Both the position numbers and the translations under genes were made by a program. DNA of 64,000 bases, taken from positions 47,061,016 to 47,125,015 of the forward strand of contig NC_052019.1 in the NCBI RefSeq assembly GCF_015832195.1. Reading direction: 5' to 3'. The notes beneath the pieces are model-generated. The model had not been told where the DNA came from and did not search any database. It was given only the letters and a program-made list of their open reading frames with translations. This document shows, piece after piece, positions 38,269 to 51,306 of the stretch. Each line of letters opens with the position of its first letter. Positions within the stretch are counted from its first letter, which is position 1. Source of the stretch: Motacilla alba alba (taxonomy: Eukaryota > Chordata > Aves > Passeriformes > Motacillidae).

Positions 38269-38738
38269 TTGAGCATAGTGCTACAAACTCAAATTTTTAC
38301 ATCTTATGGCACTCTGCAGCAGTATAATGGATTTGTTCTCGAGACAGCAAAGAAAGAGGAGTTGGGTCTTGTGAGCATCTCCTCTCCTGCAGAAGGATGT
38401 AAGAAGATGGCATGACCACAAATGACTTGTTAAACATCATGTGATGTCACAGCATACCAGCCTCCAGCATGTATTCAGACTGAAACTGATGTCCTCTCAC
38501 TCTGGAATGTTCTGCCAGGAATGACAGAAATATATAGACTGTGGAAACAGCTGCCAACCCTACGTTGTTTGTGTACTGGTTAAAAAAAGGACAGCCTCTC
38601 TCCCGTGACTTGTCTCCCAGGTCTTTTCAAACTTTAAAAATTTTACTTATTTTCAAATATTCCTTTGTATAAACTTCGGTAAAGAGACTGATATTACTTT
38701 AAAAAGTCTAATTCTATAATTGACCTACTGCTAAGTTG

Positions 38739-38766
38739 TAATTACCCATTTATAATTACCCATTTT
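38739..38766 (+). repeat. short tandem duplication TAATTACCCATTTA
   Basis: Two adjacent copies of a roughly 14-base unit containing AATTACCCATTT, within the presumed 3' UTR. Minor slippage duplication. Confidence 0.6.
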
Positions 38767-40982
38767 CATGTTCTATGATATAAAGATAAAAAGATACTTT
38801 TCTGTTTATTCAGTTCTGCACAACCTGGGTAGGCCAGTATGTAGTTCAACTTTGAAGACCACATTACCATTACCTGACACATTTTTCCACCAGTGGGATG
38901 CTTTAAAGCTTTAGCTTAGCTACATTGCTTGACTCAGCCTTCCTAATTGGAACACAGACCTCGTCTTCATTGCCCTTATCTTTCGTAAGAGTCTAAAGCA
39001 GAAGAGAATTTCACACACCTCCTTCCCTACTGGAAACAACTCTTCTTACTCCAGCATTTTCCAATGTCACTGAAACAGAAATAAGGCTCAGAAATTGCAA
39101 AATACTAAAAAAGTCCAGGAACCAATTTTGCAAGATTTATTTACACTGACACAGCATATACTCAGAAGAGGAACTCAAGTGCTTTCGTTGCTCAAGTGCT
39201 CACTACATAGAAAAGAAAATGAGCAGGGGGGTTGTCCCAGCATTTTTTAGCTCTTTTTATTGGCCTACCCGCCATTTTGCTCTTGCAAAACACAGTTATT
39301 TGGGATAATTTATTTACAGGAAATGTTTAATGAGATGTATTTTCTTATAGAGATATTTCTTACACAAAGCTTTGTAGCAAAATATATTTGCAGCCTGTTG
39401 AATTTAATGTAGAAAAATGTATAATAAGATTAAATATATTAAATTTCTTTTCACATTCCTCCCCAAGTATCTTACCCATATTCTTTTCCTTACCTGCTGC
39501 TTAAGAAGAATAGTTCTTTACAGAAAGACATGCAAATCAATTGGAAAAACAATCGTGTATCTTAGCTATGCAAGTAAAAACATCTGATTGTACTTGTGTC
39601 TGTATGTAAGCTGAGTTCTGGTAAAGAACATGAAGGTCATCTTAAAATCCCCATACATCATTTCTACAAAACTGGTTTAAGTGACAGCTACCTGTATGCT
39701 TCTCTTGGGTCAGTTCAACCCTAAACACTCAAGAGTGCATTTTGAACATAATGCACCTGGTTGTGTCATGTAAAATCAACCAGGTTAAGTCAGAAAGGTA
39801 TCCAGACACATTTCCTGGATAGTGATACATACCAGAGGGACTCATGCTGGATAAAGGTGGTATTCAAATTACATAGCATTTTGTTAGAGGCTACAGCATG
39901 CAAATGCACTCCTGCAAAATCTATAACTTGCAATTCTGAAATAGCACCTCACAGCATTCAGCTCTAATAACAAGAAACAATTCATGTGCCACAACTGCAC
40001 ATACTGTTAATAAAACCAGCCAAGTTTTGATCCCAGGAAAACTCCTGCAGAGCACAATAAATATTGCAAAATAATGCCTGTGGTTATTGAGCAATGGTCT
40101 TGATATCCTTGTTAGTTGTTTCTGGTAACTCTTTGCTCCAACAGATGTACATTTGGGGGATGGAATGATCTCCAAATCAAACAAGTGATCATACAAAATG
40201 GAAAGGTTTTGCTACTGTCATTTGCAATATTTGTTTGGTAGGCCTTTGAAAATCCAGCACTTTTAACATCAACATAATAAAGTTGTGAGCATTTTCAGAG
40301 CCCAATGACTTCAGCAAAGACTGCCAAAGCCTTCAGAGATTTAATCTGGGAACAAAAACAATAGGCACAGGCAGTTCCTTGCACACCACAAATGCTGAGC
40401 CACATAGCTGAATGGGATAGCATGCAAGCAGTTTCGAAAGACCGAACTTTGGTTGTTAAGAAGACAGTCAGTCAATGTTTTGTGGAAATATACATCAGTT
40501 TGAGAATAAAAGAACAGCTAAATTTTGGGATAATTGCTCTCACTCACTGTGTCACTCATCACAGGAATTAAGAATGAGTTTGGTTCAGTAACGTTTCAGA
40601 AATCTGCTGTCATGACACAAGTACACAAGATGTTATTGCTGAACAATTCAAATAATTTTCCTATTAGCCTAGAATAGCCTCAGCAATGCAACATCTCTTT
40701 GGAAATGCTTACTAACTTTCCTAAAAATAATGGATTTCTGCTTTATAACTACGTATATTTGATTTACATTATAAATGTGGGTGTGTATCTATTACTGTAC
40801 TATTTGCTTTGTCTCATTTTGTTTGCAGTCTATAGTATTTATTATTTTAAACATTTTTAAATGAAAACAATTAAAATTATTTATCTGGTTCTATAACAAC
40901 ACTTCGACAGCATACATCCAGCATCTGCCACCTAAACCAGAATTCACTGAAATTTAAGCCATCTTCTGCATTTTCTGACTTG

Positions 40983-41018
40983 TCATTGTCTCAGCTCAGC
41001 TCATTGTCTCAGCAACAG
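40983..41018 (+). repeat. 18-bp imperfect tandem duplication
   Basis: TCATTGTCTCAGCTCAGC is followed directly by a second copy matching at 15 of 18 bases. Local duplication with no other implication. Confidence 0.65.
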
Positions 41019-44000
41019 CAAAATTGCCCTCACCAAACACCCTAAAATATCTTGGGCAGAGGCTGAGAAGAGACATTCCTAAACTATTCCTTCCCTCTCT
41101 GCTTTCACTTTAGAGCTCTGCATCATCACCCCCACTAGCAAAAGTGAGTGCCATCAAAGAAAATTTGTATTTTTCATCCCTTTCAGTTTGCTTTCCTTCT
41201 AAGAAAGCCTATTAAGAAAGAGGTCCTGAAGGTGAAAGTCAGCAGAAACTCATATAACAGAGGCTCTAAGCTGAGGCTTTTAGGAATTTTGAGATCTGTC
41301 CTCTAACTTTTAAAACTTAATTGCTAGGAGAATTATGTCATATCAAGAACACATTTATAAAAAATAAAGAAACCTTGTTCTTTGGGTTGTCAGTCAAATG
41401 TTCTGCATATAACTGCCCACAGTGGTGGAGTAAAAACAAACATTTCTTCCTCACCCAGGCAACTTTACCTGTAGTCCCTGACAAAGGGAAAGCAGTTGTT
41501 TTGGATTTCTTTTGCTCCAGGCACAGTGTACCCAAAGGAATAATTAATTTTGTTTTATAATAAAGTTATGGTTTCTTACCTTGCTTACCTGTCTGAGGTG
41601 TGATATCTCTCTTCTGCTGCATAAGGCAGGAGTGAAGAAACTGGGTTAACTTCAAGGTGTGTGCTCCCTCACTCCCAGTGTTTCACTGAGATAAACTAAG
41701 ACTTTCAGCTCAAGTGCCTTGTCAGCTAATACAGTTTTTCACATGCTCACCACTCCCAAAGAGTGCTTACAGTACAACACAGACCCTGTCTCCATTCTTA
41801 CCATTTGTTTAGGCTCGGCTTTATGAGTTACTGGGAAGCCCCAGATGTCTGCTGCAGGCTCCTCTCTCTGCTCTGCCAGCTTTTCACAGCCCTGCTTGTG
41901 GCAGAAATGAGGGAGGTAAGGGGAAAGCACCGAAAAAGCTGGAGGTGGCAAGGGTGGGAGCCAGCCCAAAGTTTGAGATGGTGGGTACAGGGGGCAGGCT
42001 ACCTCAAAAAGGGGTTAGATGCTATTGCAAACACTGTGAATGTTAATGGTATCCCACACAATCATTAAGAGCGGGGAAAGGCAAATGCCCTCTCTTTGTT
42101 CCTGAGCCACAACCCCACAGCAGTGACCCAAAGAGGGGAGGTGTGTTTTAGTGACTCAGGTCCCTCAAAAGCTGAAGTGTTGAGCCTATTTCCCCTGGAA
42201 GCAGTGTGCCTCTCACCTTGGTCCTCTATGTATCCAAATCCTGGTAATTCCAGAGGCTTTGGATTCAGGCACACTGTTTGGATAGCACTGCTATAGCTCA
42301 GAGCCTGCCCGTGCCTGGGGATGCCTCTGAAATTCTGTGCAGAAGGAAGTAAGAGGCAAAAGCAGGAGACAACTGCTCTTTACAGAGCTCCAGCTGGTCC
42401 TGGAGCTGTTGTTTTGACCCCCACTGATGGGACTGACCTGGATGGATGTATAGCATTGGATAGAGCTCGTTGCAAATTTGTTTGTTCTGGCAGCTCCCTG
42501 GATTTTTTTTGGAATTGCTTATTGTTATAGCATGAGTGTCAATTTCTTATTTACAAATGTCTGGTACCAATAAACTCTGCTTTTTGCAGTACCAGCTTGC
42601 AGCTTCATTTAGAAGTGGTTTGCTGCCTGCCAACTTCCTGAAGCAGAGGAAATAATCTTTTTGAGGAAACTAAGATTTGAATAAGCACAGGGATGGATTT
42701 TGTTTAAGTTTTTTTTTTTCCTTGTCAGGAAAAAAATATTTAGAAAAAAGGAAGAAAACACCATTAACACACAAAGATTTCTTGACACAAATAGTAGTTT
42801 TAGGGTCTTTGGCAAAGCTTGTACTCTAATTCTCCACTGCTGTTATCAAAGTTGGCTGCAGATTAGTTAACAAATCAGAAATGTACACCAGTGTGGTTGC
42901 TATGGTATGGTTGTTCCAATTTTCTATTCCTCATAAGCTATTTATTTCTGAGAGCATCTTATTCAGCAATATTCACTTGCAAATGTTTTTTAAAAAATCA
43001 AGTATTAAACATTAAATTATTCAGTACAATTTTAATTGTAGGGCTCACAAGTGTTGTTTCTTTCCTTAGTGAAGGTAATTTTTAATGGAGCCACCAAAGT
43101 ATATAGATACATTGAAAGCATTGAATGACACGATGAGTTCTGGAAGAAATTTGCCAGGAATTTTGGAATGCAGCACTCTAATGAATCCAATGACCACCCA
43201 AAGCTTTAGAAAAATCCACCTCAAAGTTATTTGGGCAATGTCTTTTTCTCAATATCTGAGCAGTTTTAGATATTGCAACAGTGCTTAAAGGAAAATCTTA
43301 AAGTATGTGCTCTCAAAGGACAGTTAACTCTTCTGTTTCAAGAAACATTTCACTCGGCTGTGCAGTTCAGAAGAGGGTGATAACTGTCCTTGCCAATGCA
43401 GCACACAGATAGCTGGTAGTACTGTACATTTGGAGACCTGTTGGATTAAGGTATAAAGACTTTTTAATTACTTGAAAGCCAGTGCTCTTTATCCTGGAGC
43501 TTCCTTCCAACCTGCGTGGAGATCAATGGTTATGGAAGGAACATTCTGCAGGTCATAGATTAATTTCCTTAGATGAATAGAAATAGAAATTTCATTAGAA
43601 ATTCATCAGGATGGCTGTAAATAACTCCGGAGCTAGAGGCCTTCCCTCTGCTACCGCAGCTTCCAGTGAGAACTCAAAATGTACCAAACATATGAATTCA
43701 TCAGATTAATTTTGATTTCTCTGCATCTCTGGATTTTGCCTTTTGGCAGAGTCAGATGGGAAAATGCCAAAATACAATTTTCATACTGTCTCCAGCCTGA
43801 CAACTTTTAGAATCTCATAATAATAAATGCCATTGCAGAACTTGTTTCCATGAGATTTTCAGCTCAAAACATAAATCCAAAATGTTCAGAAGCTTTGAAG
43901 CAGAATACAGAATTCCTTATGTTTGTTCAATTACCAACTCTGAAATGTGTGAAGATTCCTATCTTAAAAGCTCTTGTAGAAATGTATCCTTATGTGATTG

Positions 44001-44239
44001 CAATTGAATACCATATTGTGAAATGCACAAACTACATACTCAAAAAGCAGAAAATATTAAATAAAGAAATTTTCTTTCCAAATCTGATGCTGAAAATGAA
44101 AAGACACCCATGACAAAGTGCAATTATTCAGCACTCAGCTGGTATTTTATAGGGACTATATGAATGATTCAAACCAAAAATAGAAAAATGTGTTAGCACA
44201 ACTCATCTGAATGCTAGTGACACCAAGACTGTAATATTA

Positions 44240-44310
44240 TATGCCATATAATATATAAATATAAATAAATATATAATTATAACTATATAAATATTAAAAT
44301 ATATATGTAG
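44240..44310. repeat. AT-rich simple repeat
   Basis: About 70 bases almost purely A and T, in degenerate ATA/TATAAATA units. Low-complexity sequence. Confidence 0.8.
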
Positions 44311-45871
44311 TAATTAATTTCATGCCCCCCTCACTACCTAATCATTGCACTGCTGTATACCTGTCAGCATTTACAACAACAGGATTTCACCCATGTGAAA
44401 ATTACTTGTTGAAAATATTTGGTTGTAAATAGGCAATTCCCATCCTGGTGCCATAAACCTGTCCACACAATTTGTGTGTTGACAGTCATTACTATAATTA
44501 TTGACAATCTCTCTAATTAGTCAATCAGGAAGACACTCATATGAAGAAATGTTGCTTTGCATGCATTCATTTTAACAAAAGCTGAAATTACTTACCTATA
44601 ATAAGAGTCAACTTCCCTGGTGTTGCCTTTCCCATCTGGACAAAGAGATTCATTTTTATATGACCAAACACATTTAATGAGCTTCTCAGCTGTGTTATCA
44701 GAGCAATTTTACGTGTCCTAAAGACAACATAGGAAATTAGTTTTCATCTATGAGCTCAAATCTAGTTTTATTTTTGATTATACCTTCACATATCTTAATT
44801 TATTAAAAAAGATAAACTGTTCTAATTTTCAGACTGTTTCAGGTTTATTCCACCTCTAACCCAGTTTCAGAATTTAAATCAAAGTAATTGCATGGAATGT
44901 AGGGGTAAGCAGAACTGAACTATCATTTCTAATTTCTACTGAGCACTAAAAAAAATCAAGTAGACAAACTGGCAGGGAAATGCGAGATAAAGCTTGCAAT
45001 AGCTTGAAAGAAATGCTAGAATTCCTGTTTATTTCAGTACATTCTGAGTGTTTCCTTAACTACATCTCTGATATACAAACAGAGTATATAGAGACTGATT
45101 TAGCAGTGATCCCCTCACTTCAGTGGTCAGGAGTAACAACATTACAGAAACAGGAAATAGTTACAGGAAAAGATTCATGGAAGGGAATAAGGGCGTTTGG
45201 TTCAAGGGTTGAGGGTTTACCGACTTTTTAGAAAGAAAATTACTGTGAAGATGATGATGAAGTGCTATAAAGTCATGAGAGGTTGAAAGAAGGTAACCTG
45301 ATGCAATAAATAAAAATCCTTCATGTTAGAAAGAAGCAGTCGGTCCTCATAATACTCATGTGCATAATGAGATACTTTATTTTACCTACTTAGCCCATTT
45401 AAACAGTCAAGAACGCTGTCGTAAAGCACAGCTCACACATGATACCAAATAATATTTCCCTCAAAGTAATTTCACTTTGAAATCACTAAGAGAGAAGGTA
45501 GCTTGTTTCATGTTTAAATACACCTGGTTTATCTCCATTTGGTTTAAACTGGATTTTTTTTTCTGTTTGGATGAAGAAGACGCATCTAGCCACTCACATT
45601 TCAATTCCCCTAGGGAAATTGGTGAGACTGTTTGAAACATGCGCAGAAACTGCTAAAGTGATCAACAGCTCAAATCAGCTTCATTCACACCTAAATTAGT
45701 AACTGTGGAGACAGTCAAATATTGCAGTTTACAGCTCCTCAGAACTAGAACTTGTGGCAAAATCTATTGAAATTTTTTTTTTGCTCTTTTACTGCTTCCA
45801 TTTGAGGCTAGAAAGCAGGGTTTTTATCAGTAATTTTTATTTTTAGAAAACTCTAGATAAAAATTCCTTTT

Positions 45872-46360
45872 GAGTACCCCATCCAGCTCTGGGACATGAG
45901 ACACACATGGACCTGTTGGAGTGAGTCCAGTGGAGGCCATGAAGATGCTCAGAGGGCTGGAGCTCCTCTCCTCTACAGACAGGTTGGGAGAGCTGGAATT
46001 GTTTAGCCTGGCTAAGAGAAGGTTCTGGGGAGACCTTACAGCACCTTCCAGTGCCTAAAGGGGGCCTGCAGGAAAGCTGGAGAGGGACTTTTTACATGGG
46101 CACGTAGTGACAGGATAAGGGAGAATGGCTTCAAACTGACAAAGGGCAGGTTCAGTTTAGACATTAGGAAGAAAGCTCTTCTTATGAGGGTGGTGAAGCA
46201 CTGGAATGGGTTGCTCAGGGAAGTTGTGGATGCCCCATCCCTGGAGGTGTTCAATACCAGGTTGGATAGGGCTTTGAGCAACCAGAATTCATGGAAGTGT
46301 CCTTGCCTGTGGCAGGGGAGCTGGAACTAGACGATCTTTAAAGTTCCTTCCAAGCCAAAC
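45872..46360 (+). mobile_element. CR1 LINE, 5'-truncated 3' end (sense on +)
   Basis: About 490 bases read through the well-known CR1 3' region: CATCCAGCTCTGGG, GGACCTGTTGGAGTGAGTCC, AGAGGGCTGGAGC, GGGGAGACCTTA, CTAAAGGGGGCCTGCAGGA, AGTGACAGGATAAG, GTGGATGCCCCATCCCTGGA and the closing GATCTTTAAAGTTCC. CR1 is the main retroposon of birds and many reptiles, and nearly all copies are 5'-truncated like this one. The terminal 8-base repeat (ATTCTATG-type) is missing, so this copy is old or 3'-eroded. An antisense frame at 46036-46281 lies wholly inside it and is not a gene. Confidence 0.93.
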
Positions 46361-47912
46361 AAATTTTTTATTTTACTCTTAACCAAGTGTTCAATATTGC
46401 TGTTGCATCTTTTTTTTGCAACAAACAAACAACCCACTACAACACTGATATTTAGAAAATTTCCTTACACGATAGCAGGAAATGTGGACTCCATGCCTCC
46501 CTAAGTCACAGGAATGGTTTCCAGTTCTTAGCAATGAGAAATATTAGCAATGAGAAATTAATTGTAACTTCCCTTCTATTTGATATAAGGATTGGAAAAT
46601 ACATTTTCTCTAGAAAAAGTAGTTTGAATTATCCCTGGGAACTTTAGTGAAAAAGTTTGGTAGAAGACTTTTGTACAGTGTATTAACAATAAAAACAATA
46701 ACAACAACAACATAATAACAGTAGTAATAATAGTTTTATAGTTTGCTAAAAGATTGTACTATATTTTTAAACATGTTATTTTTAAGGCTTAAAAATGTAC
46801 AGGACTTAATAAAGGATTTAGCCAAAGACAAGACCTGGCACAGGATTCCTTTCAGCAAATTTTAACTGTCTGAAGATTAAGTGTCATGACAAGATTATCC
46901 AGACAAGAGACACTGAAAAAATAATTCACCTGCCCCATGTCAGAGCCTGCTTCTGTAGAAGACTGCCTGGTGCTTGGTGCTTGCCTTTGTTTCTCCACCG
47001 AGTAGAGGGAGAACTTCAACACTGAGTTCATAGCACACCTGCAGCTTTCAGATGAGTAAGGAACAGAGAAGATGAATTGTACCCTTTGTGCATAGGAGGG
47101 AAAGGTTTAAGCAGTATATGCACAGCAGGAAGAGTGGGACAAATACTGCCTAAGATCAATATTTGAAGATCTATCACTAGCTATATTTTAACCTTCCCAT
47201 ATCTCACGCTATCACGGTACAGTTTTTGCACCCACCTAATGAATATTTTATAAACTGCTTCTCTTTGCATCTGGTTCTTTATCTGTTCTTCAAACCTCTA
47301 ACAGGGTTCAGTGCTGCCTTGACCCTTGAAGGACATCTATCATGCCCTCCTGAGCATCCCTCCCTCCTGGCTCTGCCTGATGATGCCCCCCTCACTAACT
47401 AATCATTAAATTTTCAGCCAGAGTTTTGACTCTCATTAATCCTTTGTTTCTGGAAGACACTCCTTATAGACACAGGACATCCACAGGTGTCTTTGATGTC
47501 AGCTGAACCACCAGCATGGTCCTGTTGTTTTGTTTTTACTTATTCCCCCACCAGTCTGCAGCCACCTCTCTGAAGTCTAAACCCTTTGGTACTGGGGCTG
47601 AATATTTTTTCTGTATTTGTACAGCACTTAGCACAAGCGCATACAAATTCACAGACAAAAGTCTATTACCATCCCTATTTTTACTACTATATATTTATAT
47701 TTACTACAAATTTCAGATGGGATTATTCTGTTAACAATTCCTAGAGCCAAATGAATACAGAGCATTGTCCTGCCTCACACTACAACAGTTTTCAAGTTGT
47801 TTCATGACCCCTCCATGTTCAGAGACCTTAAACTAGGAAGTATGCCTGTTGTCAGTAAGTTGAAAAAGAATTAGGAGTTTTCAAAACAAAAAAGGCAGAA
47901 AAATATGGTTAA
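46361..47912. other. intergenic, no gene recognised
   Basis: AT-rich unique sequence with a 16-base imperfect tandem duplication at 46529-46560, an AAT/AAC triplet-rich stretch at about 46689-46732, and the second copy of a 25-base word at 47383-47407. Nothing suggests an exon. Confidence 0.75.
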
Positions 47913-48094
47913 AAAGGAAGGAAGGAAGGAAGGAAGGAAGGAAGGAAGGAAGGAAGGAAGGAAGGAAGGAAGGAAGGAAGGAAGGAAGGAAGGAAGGAAG
48001 GAAGGAAGGAAGGAAGGAAGGAAGGAAGGAAGGAAGGAAGGAAGGAAGGAAGGAAGGAAGGAAGGAAGGAAGGAAGGAAGGAAGGAAGGAAGGA
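47913..48094 (+). repeat. (GGAA)n tetranucleotide microsatellite
   Basis: About 182 bases, some 45 uninterrupted copies of the AAGG/GGAA unit. Being uninterrupted suggests a young, probably length-polymorphic tract; its assembled length may be unreliable. Open frames across it (Lys-Glu-Gly-Arg repeats on +, Leu-Pro-Ser-Phe repeats on -) are artefacts of the repeat. Confidence 0.97.
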
Positions 48095-51000
48095 CCTCAT
48101 ACTCTGCATAAAGGTGACCCTAATACAGGCTCTGGAAAGCTGTTCCACCTCTGCAGTGAGAATGTGAATCAAGCTGTGGGTATCCTGGAAGACAAGCTGC
48201 AAACACGAGCAAACTGATGGCAGTTCCTCAGTGTCTTCTCCCAGAGAGGTAGAATTGCTGGTTCTGCGTCTGGAGGTAGAATTGCTGCTTCTGAACATTT
48301 CCATCTACAACAAAAACACTTTAAAGTATCTTGCCATCACACTTGATATCATGCTAACTGCAGAAACTCTTACTATCTGCTGTTCCCATCCCATGAAAAA
48401 CATGACTTCACTACACTGGGATTACAAACTGCTCCTCAAGCAATGTGGTGATTTAAATTCCATTTCCCATAGGGACAAGGCAAACAAGCTGTAGATGGAC
48501 CTTCCAGCTATTCTTTCTTTTTAATAACTGATGCATGATGGTCATATGCTAAACTCATTCATCAATCTTATTTTTTTTATCTATTGCCTGGAAAATACAG
48601 CAACTTAACCCTGGACGGATGGAAGGGAGACTTCAAAACTGTGAATTAAAAACAGCCTGCTTGGAGAAGTGAGGACAGGTGCTGGCTTTGGCCAGCTGAG
48701 CAGGTGGAGGAGCTGATTGTGAGCAGGAAGGGTCCAGACAGACCCACTAATTAGGAGGGTGACAAGAACAGGGCGCTTTGTGTAGCCAGTTTCAAACCCT
48801 GTAACCTTTCACCTGAAGCACCCTGGTCTGAGCCCAGCCAAGGGACTCCACTTTGTCCTGAAGATGTGCTGGTGAGGGCTCTGCTCACCCGGTGGTTGCT
48901 GGTCTTGGACCTGTTCCCAGAGACGTGGAGTTCTCAGCTTCGGTCCAACTGGCAACCTCAGTTTTGCTCTAACGAGACCCAAGGTGGAAATAAGCTGGAG
49001 AGATGAATTCCTGCTTTCCTCCTGACAAATGCCTCTCAAGGGAGCTGCTTGCACGCTGCTGTGGCCATGTGAGCTGAGCCATCAGCTCATGCCACCCTGG
49101 GATGAGAAAAGTGACACAACCCGACCATCACACATGGGGAGGGGTCTCCTCAGGAAAGGAGGAAGCCATGTGCACCTGTGGTTTTATTAGAAAAAAAAAT
49201 ATCCTTATGACCACATTTCTATATAATTTTTTAAAAAAATTTCAACCTCTTTCAAATGTTTTCAAACACTGACATCATGTTTCTAACAAAAAATTGTGTA
49301 GTTCTACTTGTATTAGTTTTGTCCCTCAGAGACCTTTTTCAAACTGTATTTCAAACACATCTGAGCTAGGAAAACCAAGGACAAATATAAAAAATCTGTA
49401 TTTTGAGACACAAATATGGAAACAGTATTTTGGAAATGATTGATGAAAGGAAAGGCAGCCACTTTAACACAATAGGTAAAAATGGTTTTGGAATATACTA
49501 TAGACAATAAACAGGGTGAAGAAAGATATTTACACTACTTAGCTGTTCTAAAGCAAGGCATGTTCTTAGCCAGAGTTTAAAAACACAGATACAACAATCT
49601 AATTTATGTATCTTGAGCTTAATAAAAAAGGCTTAAACTTTTAAATTACTTTGTTCTTATATGAAAAATTTCAAGGGCTAGATTTCTACTGTGTTTTTTC
49701 CTGTATATGCAGTAAGTTGAACTAATCTTGTCTTTGAATGAGATCACATTTTAAATGGTTATAATGATTTAATTAAATTTACAATCCTAGGAAAACAAAC
49801 TTTCCAGTACTTGTTTCTACAAGGTAAATGTTTTGCAGAGACAAAACACTTAAAAAGTTCTAAGATACCAGTCCTGAGATGGGGGGCATTTTTATTTTGT
49901 CTAAGATAGCTGAAGATGTTGAATTAAATGAGACTTTCAGAAAGATTTACCTTTTAGTAATTCTCCTGGCTTTTAAGTTGAATTCTTCAATAATTTAAAT
50001 TACATATTTTTTCTTATGGCTGTTGTATTTGTTACACTGCCGTTGCAGCCCTTGTACCTGTCGTATCATTAGCAGACATACCTTCAGAATTGCAACTTGA
50101 ACTGAAATCCTATTGATAAACTTCTAATAACCTAGGTATCAAAACAGTCCATTTACTCTAGTAACACTTATAAATCCTGCATATTGTGCCACACTTCTTA
50201 CTGAAGTGCAAGATACCCTCTGCATGCTTAAAAGCCTGACTCAGGTTGGGAGAGCAGCTTCTCAGGGACTTGGTCTGGAGGAAAGGAGAGGGGGGGAGTC
50301 CTGGTGCCACAGCCCTTTCCCCCCATGATGTACGCCGTGCTAAGGGCTGGGACACTCTCTGTCAAGGGCAGTGTGTCCCCTCAGACAGGATTTCCCCTGA
50401 CTCAAGCCACAGAAGCTTTACAAAAGGAACTTTGTGGAGTCAACAACCAGGCACCGACACCAGCAGAGAAGATGTAGAAAAAGCAAAAGCAGGAACTGAA
50501 AATGTTCTTTCTATTCAGACTGGGCTTAAGTCATTCTTGGTGCTTGATCCAAGCTTGTTCCAATCTCATCTCAGTCCCTCCACCTCTGCAGTGCTCCTCA
50601 GCCCTTATCTTCTTCTCTTTCCCTATTGTTTACTACAAATTTCCCCTATTCCTTGTCTTTCTAATCCCTAAACAATATTCTTCTGCCAAAAAGGGAGAAT
50701 TAACATGCCATTATCATCACAACATTAATAGCTGTCTATTACCACTCTCCCCCTTTTGTCTATTCCTATACCACTCTCCAAGGCAGGAAGATTGCCTCTT
50801 ACCCTACCCTTTGTATCATGCCCAGCAAAATGTGCCTGGTTTTGGTCAGTCCCTCGTAAATAACACAGTCAGTAAAACCTCTGCAAGAAGAAAAGCAAGG
50901 AAACTTCCTCACCCGGATTTTTGATGGTGATATTTTCTCAAGCCATTCTCTGACAGAAAGTACCATGGTCTCACTAAGTAGAAAATTATATTTTTAGTAA

Positions 51001-51284
51001 GTTGACTTAAATGTTGTTTATACTCACAGCACAGGCTATATTTCTTTCCTCATGGCCTAATAAAATGCTTCAGTTTCTGAAGTTTACCACCTTTTCTTTT
51101 TGAATTTTTCTTCATTACTCAGATAGAACAGCTGCAATACTTTGTTTCTTGAAAACCTAAAACCTAAAGCAACCCAGACTTCCATTTCTCCCAAATTTCT
51201 GCATGTCATTTTTATAGGACATTTTTAAACAGAATAATTACACCAAGACCCAGATAATCTATGTAACATAATGAGAAATCAGAC

Positions 51285-51306
51285 AGTATGAGAAGAGTAT
51301 GAGAAG
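51285..51306 (+). repeat. 11-bp tandem duplication
   Basis: Two exact adjacent copies of AGTATGAGAAG. Minor slippage event. Confidence 0.75.

Larger units (their letters stand above)
37305..39445 (+). other. DKK2: presumed DKK2 3' UTR (end uncertain)
   Basis: Continues from the stop codon with no sign of another gene. It includes an early AATAAA at 37756-37761, a perfect hairpin at 38243-38268, and AT-rich sequence with ATTAAA words at 39429-39434 and 39438-39443. Mammalian DKK2 has a 3' UTR of a couple of kilobases by recollection, which would favour an end near the ATTAAA pair. The actual cleavage site cannot be fixed without transcripts. Confidence 0.4.
39446..45871. other. intergenic or distal 3' region, no gene recognised
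   Basis: AT-rich sequence without recognisable exons. Contents seen: AATAAA words at 40276 and 41559, an 18-base near-tandem duplication at 40983-41018, an AT-rich simple repeat at about 44240-44310, and a 25-base word at 44322-44346 that recurs at 47383. Open frames of 60-101 codons (for example 41763-42068) show no known domain. Confidence 0.75.

Noticed and set aside
46036..46281. 81-codon - strand frame
   Set aside because: Lies entirely inside the CR1 3' end, antisense to it.
47905..48304. Repetitive KEGR and LPSF peptides
   Set aside because: Products of the GGAA microsatellite read in different frames, not genes.
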